A DNA stretch of 64,000 nt from Bullera alba. Its lineage: Eukaryota > Basidiomycota > Tremellomycetes > Tremellales > Bulleraceae. Both the position numbers and the translations under genes were made by a program. The notes under the pieces are model-generated. The model saw nothing but the letters and a program-made list of their open reading frames with translations. It did not search any database and had not been told where the DNA came from. The DNA is taken from assembly GCA_001600095.1 (NCBI GenBank), contig BCIX01000007.1:248001-312000 (forward strand), given 5' to 3'. Numbering within the stretch: position 1 is the stretch's first letter; each line of letters begins with the position of its first letter. Shown here one piece after another: positions 35,707-46,172 of this stretch.

Positions 35707-36345
35707 ATGTCGCTCGCTCTGGACGATGCCTCAGCCTTACAGGCAAGACTGCCAACGTGGGAGAACGTGGTACACGTCGTCTATCCCGATTATGGAGATA
35801 CCCAAGCGGCAATCTCAGCCTGCTCTCACACTCCGCCATATGTCATAGTCCCCAAAGCGAAGGATGAAGACGATGATCATAGCGTGGACCACGACAACTC
35901 TTCTAATCCAGCCAGTGGTTCGTCTATCCTCCAGGCCTTGGACTCCGAAAACGGATCTTCTCGGCGAAGTGGATTCCCAACCAAGTCTCTGGGCGTGGGT
36001 TCAAATTCCACTCGACCTCGTCGATCCCAAAATTCCGGCTCCTCCCCCAGCTCTGGCGGTATCCCCAAAGACAAGGGATCGGGCGATGCAGCCTCAGATC
36101 TCATTCAACAATTCCAAGAGGTTTACGTGGCCGGACACGCGACAGGCTACGAGAAAGGTTATCAAGCTCGATCAGACGATCAGTCCCTCTCCGAGCTCCT
36201 GGTCAGATCCGCCGTCGGGTCGTTGCCCACCTTCTTCTATTATACGGCCTTGCCACCAATTCTGGGGATGGCGGCGAGCTTGGCGTCGAGCACGGTCAAT
36301 TCGTGCTTGGGCTCCGTGGCGAGTAGCCTCTTGTCGTCCAAGTAG
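35707..36345 (+). CDS. Orphan protein, acidic/Ser-rich with hydrophobic C-terminus
   Basis: An intronless frame starts with ATG at 35707 (tcatcaATGtcg, purine at -3) and encodes 212 residues. Residues 1-45 look folded (LPTWENVVHVVYPDYGDTQAAI). Residues 50-120 are Asp/Ser/Asn-rich and disordered. A helix near 130 has YVAGHATGYEKGYQA. The last 45 residues are hydrophobic and Ala/Ser/Leu-rich (VGSLPTFFYYTALPPILGMA and on), enough for one or two membrane spans or a tail anchor. I do not recognise a family. Its neighbour at 36836 has a similar plan (disordered acidic part, then hydrophobic AVGS-containing segment), but I see no convincing sequence identity between them. Confidence 0.55.
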   Translation: MSLALDDASALQARLPTWENVVHVVYPDYGDTQAAISACSHTPPYVIVPKAKDEDDDHSVDHDNSSNPASGSSILQALDSENGSSRRSGFPTKSLGVGSNSTRPRRSQNSGSSPSSGGIPKDKGSGDAASDLIQQFQEVYVAGHATGYEKGYQARSDDQSLSELLVRSAVGSLPTFFYYTALPPILGMAASLASSTVNSCLGSVASSLLSSK

Positions 36346-36835
36346 TCCATGCATCCTCCAAATAGATCCCAATTGATATGTAGAGGATCTGAGCTATCAG
36401 AGAACCGTGATCAGCCTAAGGTGACGGCAGGCGAGGAATGACCCGAGGGGGATGAGTGTGGCACTTCCCTTGTGCGAGTTGGATAACTGCCTCACGGAGG
36501 ATCCTTTGTGAGGACCACTGCGAGACTTGCAACACTACTTCCAAGGGTGGTAGGGGTAGTAGGAGGTGGTGGAAGGACGACCGCCACCCTCACGTACATT
36601 TAGTGTTGGAGCTGCACTTGGTCAGCAATGTACTCATGTCTCTTGATGTGCCATTGCGCACTTACCACTTAGTCACCTCGACCTACTCTCTTTCAATCGA
36701 CCGTCATCCACAACACAACAGCGCCCGCCACAGCATAGAACAGGCGAGACACACAAGCAGTAAGATTACGACTCCACGGAGTGGACAAGCAGTAAACTCA
36801 CGATACGACAGAGTGGAGAAACACAATAGCCCAGG
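36346..36835. other. Spacer between the two orphan genes
   Basis: These 490 bp lie between two same-strand orphan genes. The second frame is open back to 36456, but the leader peptide is His/Arg/Thr-rich and not protein-like. No other feature was seen. Confidence 0.4.
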
Positions 36836-37603
36836 ATGGTATCATGGGGTGATGTCAGCGAGATACCCTCTACAAACAAACCGTCATTCGATGCGTCCTT
36901 CTTTGCGGATAACTTCCAGCGTAATCGGCCCGATCAATGGGGCTCGTCAGGCCCATCAGAGCCTCGACCATCGGGGTCGGGCCGCCCCTTCCAGTACATG
37001 GATCCAGTCGATGAGGAGGTCGACAGATCACCAGGCGGGGACAACCCGCTACCTGGGTCATATGACGATGGAATATTTGAGGGCTGGTCCTCGGCGGACA
37101 TCTTGGAATTTTTGAGGGAAGAAGGCTTCGTAGAAGAGGAAGACAAGGAGGACTCTGAGGAAAACGAGTATGACTTGATGTCCCCGGAGGAGTTGAGGGA
37201 GCTATTGAGTGGTTCATCGGGTCAAAGTGGACAAACGCCAAGCTGGAAGAAACAACTGAAAAGGATGTTGATATCCGCCGCCGTGGGATCGGTCGCTGGG
37301 TCAGTCATGACATTAGCAGCGGAGGAATTGGTGCAGTTCTGCAAATTGCTCGTACCGGCAGTCACGAGGGCTGGAGCACGCAAGATCCTCTCCAAATTTA
37401 GCTTCGAATCCCTGGACAGCTGGAAGCGACAGAAAGAAGCCATGGATAGCTCTCTGCGGTCGGATCCAAGACTATACGGGTATCAGCTGCCGAGTCCACC
37501 TCCCCGAGGCCCATACCCATCTCTGGACGCGGGGTCAGCACAGCAATATCGAGGTCCAAGTCCAACGCCACCGCCCGCGTTACCCTCACGGACACAATAT
37601 TGA
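36836..37603 (+). CDS. Orphan acidic protein with a hydrophobic helix
   Basis: An intronless frame of 255 codons starts with ATG at 36836. Residues 1-75 are polar and Pro/Gly-rich. Residues 75-130 are very acidic (GFVEEEDKEDSEENEYDLM) and include two possible short helices (SADILEFLREEG and SPEELRELLSG). A hydrophobic helix follows, LISAAVGSVAGSVMTLAAEE with more Leu/Val after it, preceded by a basic patch (WKKQLKRM). The tail is Pro/Tyr-rich. I do not recognise a family. The layout would suit a peripheral or single-span membrane protein. It is adjacent to, and may be functionally paired with, the orphan gene at 35707, but that is inference from position alone. Confidence 0.55.
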   Translation: MVSWGDVSEIPSTNKPSFDASFFADNFQRNRPDQWGSSGPSEPRPSGSGRPFQYMDPVDEEVDRSPGGDNPLPGSYDDGIFEGWSSADILEFLREEGFVEEEDKEDSEENEYDLMSPEELRELLSGSSGQSGQTPSWKKQLKRMLISAAVGSVAGSVMTLAAEELVQFCKLLVPAVTRAGARKILSKFSFESLDSWKRQKEAMDSSLRSDPRLYGYQLPSPPPRGPYPSLDAGSAQQYRGPSPTPPPALPSRTQY

Positions 37604-38045
37604 TGGAGGACGCCAGACACGCTCAAGATACGGAGCCAAAATGATGGAAGCGGTCTGTTATCAGACGAAAGGTAACGGTCATACATTGTCACCGGGAGGT
37701 TGAACTTCGATATATCCATCTGCGATCTCTCGCCTCCAGGGACATCACCTGACGTCGACGTCGACACGCCTTGACCAAAAGTAGTGGAGTGGGCGGTGGA
37801 CCAAGTCGCACAGGTCGGGCGGATCAGGTGGTGAAGACCTACAGGACCTGCTAGGAAGGCCGCAGCCGCATCGCTGAAGAGGGTGATCCCAGCAGCAGGT
37901 CCGATTCGATGTCGACAGCACCAGTAGCTTAGCACCGTTTGTTCCCATGCAATAGATGCGAGGGGCTGATTTGACCGGATCCACGGGTTTGAACGTCATC
38001 TGGTTCTTGCGAGCAGCGACGAGAGATGAGCTAGGCGGAGGCGAT
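37604..38045. other. Convergent intergenic spacer, nothing recognised
   Basis: This 442-bp spacer lies between the stop codons of the orphan gene and the ASNSD1-like gene. No feature was recognised beyond the expected 3' UTRs. Confidence 0.4.
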
Positions 38046-40256
38046 CTACTCCACCAAATTGTGACCCTTTTTGCTGCCTGTCGCCCCACCGCCAATCTTG
38101 GCACTCCTCGTCCCGAACTGCATTGCCCTTTTGACCCTCTGAGCCGTTTCTATCAGACCGAGGGAGTGTGCTGCTTTGCGCAGGAGCAATTTGTCACCGC
38201 CTTGTTGGGTGAAATCGCATTTGGCCCATACAGGTAGACGTGAGAGATATGACACGAATTCCAGGTCGAGATATGGGAATCTGGCGTCCCGGGCGTGAGA
38301 GGAGATGATGCGATCGTCTCGGGAAAGGTTGCGGGTGGGCAGTCGGTCGATGTCCATCTGGATCTCGTCGATCAATCCCTGGTGTCCACCCTTGGAGAAT
38401 GCGTGTCGATGCCGCGAGTATCCTGCCAGTTGCCTACCGACGTTAGTTCAAGAGCCTTGTTACGAGTGGGGAGTGTGACTCACTCGTCGGCGCCTAGACC
38501 AGATATGAACACCTTGGCCCTGACAGTGTACGGTCTCTTTAGGCCGTCCGTTGCTGCCTGTACTGTTCCTGCACCCCGTGAAGCAAAGTACAGGGGGAAT
38601 GCTAGGGACTACGAACATGAGCCGGTGCGCTTGAAGAGCGAGCCTGACGTACCAGGTCCATCTCGGTGCAAGTCGGGTACATCAAGTCCAAAACACGGGT
38701 TCGGTGTGCGAGGCATTCCTGTAACGAATGATCAGTTGTGGACATCTGACAAAACCTCTCACGTACCTCGTGTTCGATGTCGACTTCGACGAAACGCCAT
38801 TCACGACCGGGACAAGCTGATCGAAGCTCATCCACCGCTTGTCGACCTGACAATCGATCTGGCACGTCGTATCCCGTTTCCGAGCGCGGTGTAGCTGACT
38901 TTTGCTTCTTCGACTGGGTATTGGGATTCGGAGGCCTTTCAAAAGCGACATTGACCAAGTCTACGGGTTCACCCAAAGGCAAACACCTACGAAAGAGCAT
39001 TAGGTGGGTGAGATCTTGGTATACATGATATCTGTAGCTTACCGATGGATTACAGCTGCGAGCAGGGTGCAATCGACTCCACCGGAGAATAGGACCGCTA
39101 GCCTGGGGTCACTATCGGTGTGTGTGTTAGCTTGGCAGATTGTTCGAAGCTAAGAGCGAGAACCCTCACCCAGTGGCTGCAGATGGTATATTCTCAACAC
39201 GCCGGCGAACGCTAGCGGTAAGTACAGTGACGAAGTTGTCCACCTCGACGTCGATCGCCCGATTGTGGGTGTCGTTCGACGGGAGAGATCTATCGATGGG
39301 TTCGGGTCTGGCCTAAACCTTGCGTCAGTGCCGCTTGATCTCGCTTGACAAAGTCGCGGACTTACGGATCTCTCGAGGGGAAAGATCTGAGCTAGATTGT
39401 GCAATTTGATCGCATTTGACAGATCCATCGTCTACAGCTGGGATTAGCTTCTTTCCCTTTCCACAGAGCCTTCGGAGCTTTTGTTGGACTTACCATCATA
39501 TTGCTATCCTGTACGACAATGTCCCTGAGGGACAAGACTCCGCCCTCTCCGCCGTCCAGGACTCTCATGGTCACTTTCTTGGCCTCGGCATCACTGCCAC
39601 GTGAGGAGCAGAGGATGAATCTGTCTGTGCTAGTTTCGTCCTGGCCAAGCGAGCACATCAGTGATCGTCTAGTCAAGGGATCCAGCTGGAAATGAATCTC
39701 TTGGTCGACGGTCTGCCCGTCGTCAGTTCATATACCTTCAACTGATGGGGTCCCGCTCACATTGTACCACACAAATGCGTATCTGCTTTGATCAGCTCGA
39801 TGTCAGAGTAGATAGGTTGTACTGCTCACGGCCCCTCAATCTTCGAAGGCAATTGCAAAGGCGACTCGCCTGCTTCCAGTCTCTCAAACAGCTTCGCAGT
39901 GTCATTCTCATGGAGACCGATATTCATGCCTTGGAACACCTAGATACCCAAAAGATCAACTACAGACATGAAATGTAAGACGCCTCGCTCACTTGACCAT
40001 TCCATGCCAGCACGCCCCGCTTTCCGACCAGTGGTTGCGAAGTCACGCCATCACCTCGTAGACCAAGCACGCTCGCGGCCAACTTGACCTCGATGAAGAG
40101 ATCCGGTCGTATCTCCACCAGCTGACGATGGGTGATCAACGAGTCTGGTCCTCTCGGCTTAACGGATTCGAGCAAGGCATCGAATAAGGGGTCATCCTGG
40201 AGCTCTGAGGACGAGCATGCTGAGATGGCTCGCACGGAGAGCAAGATGCCGCACAT
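38046..40256 (-). CDS. Asparagine synthetase domain-containing protein (ASNSD1-like)
   Basis: This is a predicted 563-residue protein related to asparagine synthetase, orthologous in pattern to human ASNSD1 and yeast YML096W. The minus-strand exons are 39993-40256, 39830-39939, 39761-39782, 39494-39712, 39366-39431, 39170-39312, 39043-39111, 38767-38986, 38653-38718, 38484-38608 and 38046-38433. The N-terminus is MCGILL, with the Cys2 nucleophile of class II glutaminase domains, then GPDSL and VLAWNGQV. The synthetase half has the PP-loop LAVLFSGGVDCTLLA and the later FISGLGADEQLAGYSRHR, then the DARFPYLD motif typical of ASNSD1. The reaction is unproven for this family. Exon 3 is only 22 nt. 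Two splice acceptors (at 38609 and 38434) were chosen so that the conserved motifs stay in frame. Confidence 0.92.
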
Positions 40257-41451
40257 GCAGCAAGCGAGGTGAGGAACGAGAAAGGGGTGGGACTTGAGAG
40301 TACTTGATGATGCAGAGGAGGTGAAATCCGAAAACTGACTTTTGGGTTCATGTCTCGGGCTCCTCGCGCTTCTCGATCGCTGAACGCGGCAAAGCAACGA
40401 TGCCCAATAGAGCTGCGAAACCACAGATACAGAGGGACTGCTGCATACGGCACTCATAAAGAATAAATTCGTTCTCTCACATTGTGTGCATACGAAGTCG
40501 AGTCTACTTATGCGGACACACTGCATGGCTCTGTCCTCCCGTGTCGAGTGCGCAGACACACAGCTGTATGAAGGCGGCGAATGTGCGCACGCCTAACTGC
40601 GTGTAATATTTACGCGCGCGAGTGTGGCACCCCTTACAAATTGCCCAAAGTGGTGAAATCAAAATGAGCGGAGATTAGACCCGGCTTAATTAGACTTTTG
40701 GTACAGTGACGCGGTTCGAACCGGTGACGATTTTTGCTTCCGCCTTTTTTACTTTTTCACCCAAAGAGGAAGAGGGGAGGAAGGGAGGAATGTAGGACGC
40801 GACTTTGTTCTTTTGACCTATCCTTCGTCTCTTGTACTCTCTCATCCTCATCCTCCCCCTCGACACGTAGCTAGTCTTCTCGTCGTCTCATCGACCAACA
40901 CTACAGTCGAGATCAAGATCGAGAGTGACGCGACACGGCAACGACAAGAAACGCGTCTGGCACCCAACTACTCCACCCAAAGGCATTGCCGAATCGGACC
41001 CACGCCGCGTGTCATCGGATGGTCACATCTGACCTCACCTCTACCGACATAGCTCAACCGACGACGACGACCTTGACGCGCTTTCAATCTCATCAGCTCC
41101 ACAGTCGATAGACCCTTGGCTATCAATTTTGCTACATTACAATTCAATCTGCTCAGTCAGGCTCAGTCACGTCGACCTCGTTCCGCCAATCTTTCCTCGC
41201 CAATTCGTGTAGCTACAACGTCGAGCCCAGTGCAAGATCTGGTCATCCCGCAGGTCGGGCCACGTCTTCACTCGCCATCGCATCGATACCACCCACGTAG
41301 TGAACGAGACATCGCACAAAGGCCAAGCTAGAAGCTGGCCTGGAGTTCCAAGACGACTCTACGACGCTGGAACACGTCGAACGGTATCTCTTCCCACACC
41401 GCTGTACAACTCGATCAGGCCCATCTGTGGCGATAGGACACAGTCTTGACT
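40257..41451. promoter_or_regulatory. Divergent promoter region between ASNSD1-like and forkhead genes
   Basis: This 1.2-kb region carries promoters for both genes. It holds a palindromic CGG-N6-CCG site (40712-40723), a TTACGCGCGCGAG stretch near 40610 with MCB-like ACGCG cores, and a T-rich run near 40730-40760. The 600 bp nearest the forkhead ATG are rich in CGAC/TCGTC repeats and are probably a long 5' leader. Confidence 0.5.
40712..40723. promoter_or_regulatory. Perfect 12-bp palindrome CGGTTCGAACCG
   Basis: The site is its own reverse complement and has the form CGG-N6-CCG, the inverted triplets bound by dimeric Zn2Cys6 factors. It lies about 456 bp upstream of the ASNSD1-like start and 730 bp upstream of the forkhead start. 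Binding is inferred, not shown. Confidence 0.45.
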
Positions 41452-44292
41452 ATGATCAAGGTGAGCTATCGAGCCTGCAGAAAAAACCTCTGTCAGATCT
41501 CTTTCGTGAGCGACATTGACGCGACCTCAGATGAACCGGATCGATTCATTCTCCCCCACACCCACACCCCAGCAGCACGCGCAGGCGATATACTACGACC
41601 CGCAGGACGTGTACGTCGGCGTGATCGACCCCGCACTCGTCTACGACGCGAACGCACAAGACATGATGACCCCTCAACACGCGCACTTTAGCCAACAAAA
41701 CGCCATGATGGTCTCGATGCACTCTTTGCCACCATCCGACACCTCACACAGTGGACCATCGCCCTACATGTCAGAGCATGGAGTCACGCCATTTGGCAGG
41801 CATCACGGCTATCAGAGCATGCACGCACCGCTCCTTACTCGACAGATGCTTTCTCCGACCGAACACCTCGATTTGACGCGTCAGCATCACGCGGCGGAAC
41901 AATTCCAGCGACCGCACACAGCGCATCCTCAACAGTCGCTTCATCCAGCACAAAGACCTCAGCGAGCTGGCTCGCAACAGCTCTCAAGCCGACCCGCGCT
42001 ATCTAGAGGGCATACTATGCACGGCCCGGGGCGACCAGCACAGCTGCAACGACAAGCGTCCCTCCAAGTGCCGTCCGCCCGGTCAGCAAGCCCCCACATG
42101 ATGGCTGGCGATATTTTCGATCCCACCCCTGGCTCGCCCGTGAAACGTCCTTCAAGTACGCTCGGGTTCGCCATTGCACAGGAACACCCACAACAACGCC
42201 AGCAGGTGCATCAGATGATGGAGTACGATCTGCATCAACCTCTGCCAATGGTAAGTCATCATCACTACCTACGGAGAATGCCACTAATCGCGAACAGTTC
42301 TTCCCTGGCGGACAAGGCATATCTCCTGCTCGGGCGTTGGGACCTGCACCCCAAGTCGCTCAGTTCCAAGCCGCTCCCCACGAGTCGATGATCACGCCTC
42401 ATGGAAACAAAACTGGTTACACTGGTACCGTGCTATCTTCCGCGACGTCATCAACGGTCTCGAGCCAGTCTTCGGGGACAGCGCCAAGTAGTGCATCGAG
42501 TATCAAGCACAGCGAGGTCAGGCAAATCGACGTCAGCGACGAGGATGAGAACGATTCACCCACCAAAGGTCCTTCGACTTCGCGCGCGATGCAAAAGATG
42601 CAGCTCAACGAAAAGGCCAACCCTGCGCCTCCGGTCAAGACAATCAACACTCGGAGTCAGCCGACTGCTGCCAGACCTCAACGCCCACCTGGAAAGCCTG
42701 TCACGCTGGGCGGTCGGACCAGCGCAAAGTTTGCCAAAGTCGCCGATGATCCTGGAGTGGAAGGTGTCCCACCCGGTCCTCGATCCATGGATCGCCCCGG
42801 ACCATCATTCGCGTGTATCATCGGCCAAGCGATTCTCAAATGCAGCGCTGGAGGTCTATCCTTAGAGCACATTTACCGATATGTGGAAACGGCATATCCC
42901 TTCTTCAAGACTGGTGATGGCGCTTGGCGGAATTCGGTTCGACACAACTTGTCCATTCACAAAATGTTCGAGACGATTCCCAGAACCGAGATGTTCCCTC
43001 CGGGCAAAGGAGGCATTTGGGTGATTCACGAGGACGAAAAGTGTCACTGGCCTGAGGAGAACAAGTTTATCAAAAACTTTCCGAGCTCGCATCCCCACCA
43101 CGCGGTCTGTCGACAAACGCTGCACGAGCGGGCCAAGGAGAAGGAGGCGATGGAGAAGGCGGTGAGAGAGGGTCGGCAATACGTGCCAAAGAAGGGCAAG
43201 AAGGGGCGAAAATTGGTCACCAAGGACGGCGAGGACGAGGCGTTCGAGATGGGCCGGACATCTTCCGAGCTCGGAATGGAGTTTCAACCGATGCTCCAGT
43301 ACGACAATGCCGTGTATCAAGCAGGACCGTCGAGTGCACCAAACATGATGGCTCAAGCTCTGCAACAGCACATGAACGACGGAACGCTGCCCGACTTTGA
43401 GGACGACGGCGAGTTCCTTCCGGTGGAAGACATGGAGCCGGAAACGTCGATCGAGATTGAATCGCCGCCAGAACCCGTCATGCAGCCGCCTCCACAACCG
43501 CGTGGTCAGATGCCGCCTCCCCGCTTCGAGTTGCCCAAAAAGGAGAAGCGTAGACTGCTGGAGGATGAGGAGAATGTGTTCACCACTGGGGTCAAAAGGG
43601 TCCGAGTGACAGAACCAGGCGTTCTCGCTCCGATTCTGCCGCACACTCAAGACAACATGATCGATCTCGACGACACTTTCATCACTCCCGAACGCGAAAG
43701 ACCGATCTCTGCGACAAACGCCAAGATCATGTCGAGCGCGTTCAAGACCCCTGCCTTGGTCAACACATCCTCTTCGCCTGGATCGTCGCCTATGCCGCCA
43801 ACGATACCACGGACGACCCACAATCCCTCGGCGTTGCAGCAAGCTTGGACGCATGACGACATGGAGGAAGCAGCCACCTCGTCGTCCTCGCCTCAACGGC
43901 CCATGCTCGAGTCTGCATTTGACTTCCAGCCCAAGATGATCAAGCATCGTACGCGCACTTTGGTCGGGGAGGATGAATTCCCGATCAACACGACCAATCC
44001 TCCCAAGACACCGCTCACTCGGTCAAGTGCCGCGAGGGATCTCAACAAGACCCCGGGCAATGGCATGCACTCGAAAACGCCATTGACTTTTGGTCGAAGT
44101 CCTGCACAAGCTCCACCGACGATATCCGCCCTGCTCTCAACGCCCATGTGGGAGATGGGAGGTTGTCTTGATCGACTAAAGGACTATGGTTCTTCGCCCA
44201 CGCAACGCTCTCCCGTCCCACCCACCAGCCCAACGCGATATGTATTGCTAGGCAGTCCGACCGCTAGGAAACTCCGCGAGTTCACCTTGTAG
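41452..44292 (+). CDS. Forkhead transcription factor
   Basis: This is a predicted 907-residue nuclear transcription factor. The exons are 41452-41460, 41531-42250 and 42298-44292. The first exon codes only MIK, followed by a 70-bp intron; if that intron lies in the leader, translation would start at the ATG at 41531 (904 residues). Residues 1-400 are Gln/His/Pro/Ser-rich. The forkhead domain spans about 409-505: RPGPSFACIIGQAILKCSAG, then LEHIYRYVETAYPFFKTGD, WRNSVRHNLSIHKMFE and GKGGIWVIHEDEKCHW. The recognition helix WRNSVRHNLS is intact. The C-terminal half has many TP and SP sites (TPALVNTSSSPGSSP, PPKTPLTR, NKTPGNG), as in cell-cycle CDK targets of the Hcm1/Fkh/Sep1 type, and ends LLGSPTARKLREFTL. 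The exact orthologue is not decided. Confidence 0.92.
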
Positions 44293-44515
44293 CCTGCTCC
44301 AACGACCGAATGCCTCTTTCATCACTTATTGTACACCACACACTCACAGTGTAGCTTTGCCTTCTCTGGTCACGTCGCTCTTATACTTTCCGTTGTTGTT
44401 ATACGATACGTCAAGACCGAGCCCAAAGGGACGATGACGAGTGCCCCAAATGATTCACGCCTGCCATTGCTACCCAGTAGAGATCCGTTGCTATGCATAC
44501 CACGCCTACAGACAC

Positions 44516-46172
44516 CTAGCTCAGTTGATGCTGCACACTCTCGGCCAGGTAGTTTCTCTCCGAGACCAGCCTGTCTGATGTGAGCACGAATGCTCGAGGC
44601 AGGCCAGATTCCACCAGTGTCTTTCGACCTTCTTCGCCTTGTTTGCCACAGAGGATCAGGTCGACAGTGGCTTTTGCCGATCCGAAGACCCGACTGTCCG
44701 TATATCAGCTCCTGACCGGGGCAAGCCAAAGACTCTGACTCACACCATCCCCCGACCGTGGAAGCCTGCCATGACGTAGAGCCCAATAGGGCGATCTGGA
44801 TGCTCGCCGACCCAAGGGACACTATCAGAGGAAAAGCCCATGACTGCGAGGTCAGCTAGATCCTTATTTGCGAGGCTCACCCCCTGTCCAGACTCGGTCT
44901 ACCCTGGAGGATTCCCCTGGGTAGTTGATGAACTGCTTTGGCATGAAATCGCTCCAGTACTCTTCGGTGCCGGGTCTGCAGTGACGATCAGAGCTGTGAC
45001 GCCAGAAGAGCGAGGGCACCCACATGTTTTGCGTATCGTCTGTGTTGCCATACCACAGATGGGGCTTGCCCACCATGACCTTTTCCGCCCCGCCTACGAT
45101 GATGTTCTTGACGTCCTCCTGGCGACAGATCATGTAATCGAATGCGTCTGGCTGATACTTGAGCGAATAGGAAGCTGTCAATGGTCGGAACAGCTTGAGC
45201 GAGGGTGTCGAGCTAGGCTGGGGGTCGGGCAATAGTATCGAGCTGACCGAGCCTCTCGCTGGGATGACCTTGTTTGCGAGTTCAGGCAGCAAGTGTGAAA
45301 CATAGCCATTACAGCAGACGACCAATTTGGGTGCTGACACAGGACCATTTGCTGTCGTTGCCGACCATCTCCCGCCTTGGTGTTGGATTGACTCGACAGG
45401 TGTTTGGGTCTGGAGATTCACCCACCCTCCTCCAACTTTGCTCAGAGCGAAACACCTCCTCATGATCCCATTGGCCAGGCGATATGGGTGGATGCTGCCG
45501 ACGCGATACATGCAGCCCCAGTAAGCGCCCTTGGCACCGCTAAGCCGCTCGATCTCTTCAACGTCCTCGATCTCTCGAAAGTTCTTCATGTCCTCGGGAA
45601 AGTCGGCTCGTCTCGAGTGGAAGGCCCTCTTGCCGATCGTGGCGCAGCGTTCGGTAAGACACACATCGTACGCGGTGGTGATGTTCAAACTGCATTCAAT
45701 GTCCTCTTCCTCCAGTAACCGCTCGTACCGGGCCAAATGGGAGCTTTCGAATTTGAGTATCTCGTTGGCCTTTTCAGCACCAAAGCGCTCCTTGAACGTC
45801 TCGTCTATGCGTCAGACTGGGTCTTGAAGGCCACTCACAAGCTATGTAGGGCTGTACCAAGTCAGCTCACATCTCACGAGCACCTCAGACACCACCCACA
45901 TCAGTCTTGATATGTCCACCATTGCGACCAGTGGCACCGCTGCAAAAGTCGCGTGCTTCCAAGATGAGAATCTTCAGATCTGGTCGCTGTTTCAACAGGA
46001 GGTAGGTGGTCAAGCAGCCGGAGATGCCGGAACCAATGATGATCACATCAGCATCTTGCGGCAGGTCTGTGGTCGACTTGTGCTTTGCAAGATCAGACGG
46101 CTCGGACAGCCAGAATGAGGTGGTGGGATTCGGCGGCGGTAGACTGGCGGGATTCAGATGTAAGTCGCCCAT
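44516..46172 (-). CDS. FAD-dependent amine/amino-acid oxidoreductase (DAO family)
   Basis: This is a predicted 495-residue flavoenzyme of the DAO superfamily, which oxidises amino acids, sarcosine-type amines or gamma-glutamylated amines to imines. The minus-strand exons are 45900-46172, 45839-45851, 44881-45804, 44744-44843 and 44516-44693. The Rossmann motif is DVIIIGSGISGCLTTYLLL, with the LEARDFCSGATGRNGGHIK ring typical of PuuB/ordL-like fungal oxidases. The C-terminal FAD contacts are WTGVMGFSSDSVPWVGEHP and MAGFHGRGMV. Exon 2 is a 13-nt microexon; it joins IKTD to PYIAYETF in frame. No peroxisomal signal is evident at the end (VQHQLS). The divergent amino-acid permease 769 bp away suggests an uptake-and-catabolism pair. 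The substrate is unknown. Confidence 0.88.

Noticed and set aside
37956..38237. Short plus-strand frame after the second orphan gene
   Set aside because: It overlaps the 3' exon of the ASNSD1-like gene in antisense and has no recognisable feature.
40705..40730. GGTTCGAACC, which resembles a tRNA B box
   Set aside because: The flanks do not form a T-stem, and no A box or acceptor stem is present. It is better explained as a simple palindrome.
42862..43947. 361-codon minus-strand frame
   Set aside because: It is fully antisense to the forkhead gene coding region and is His/Arg/Leu-rich as expected for a shadow.
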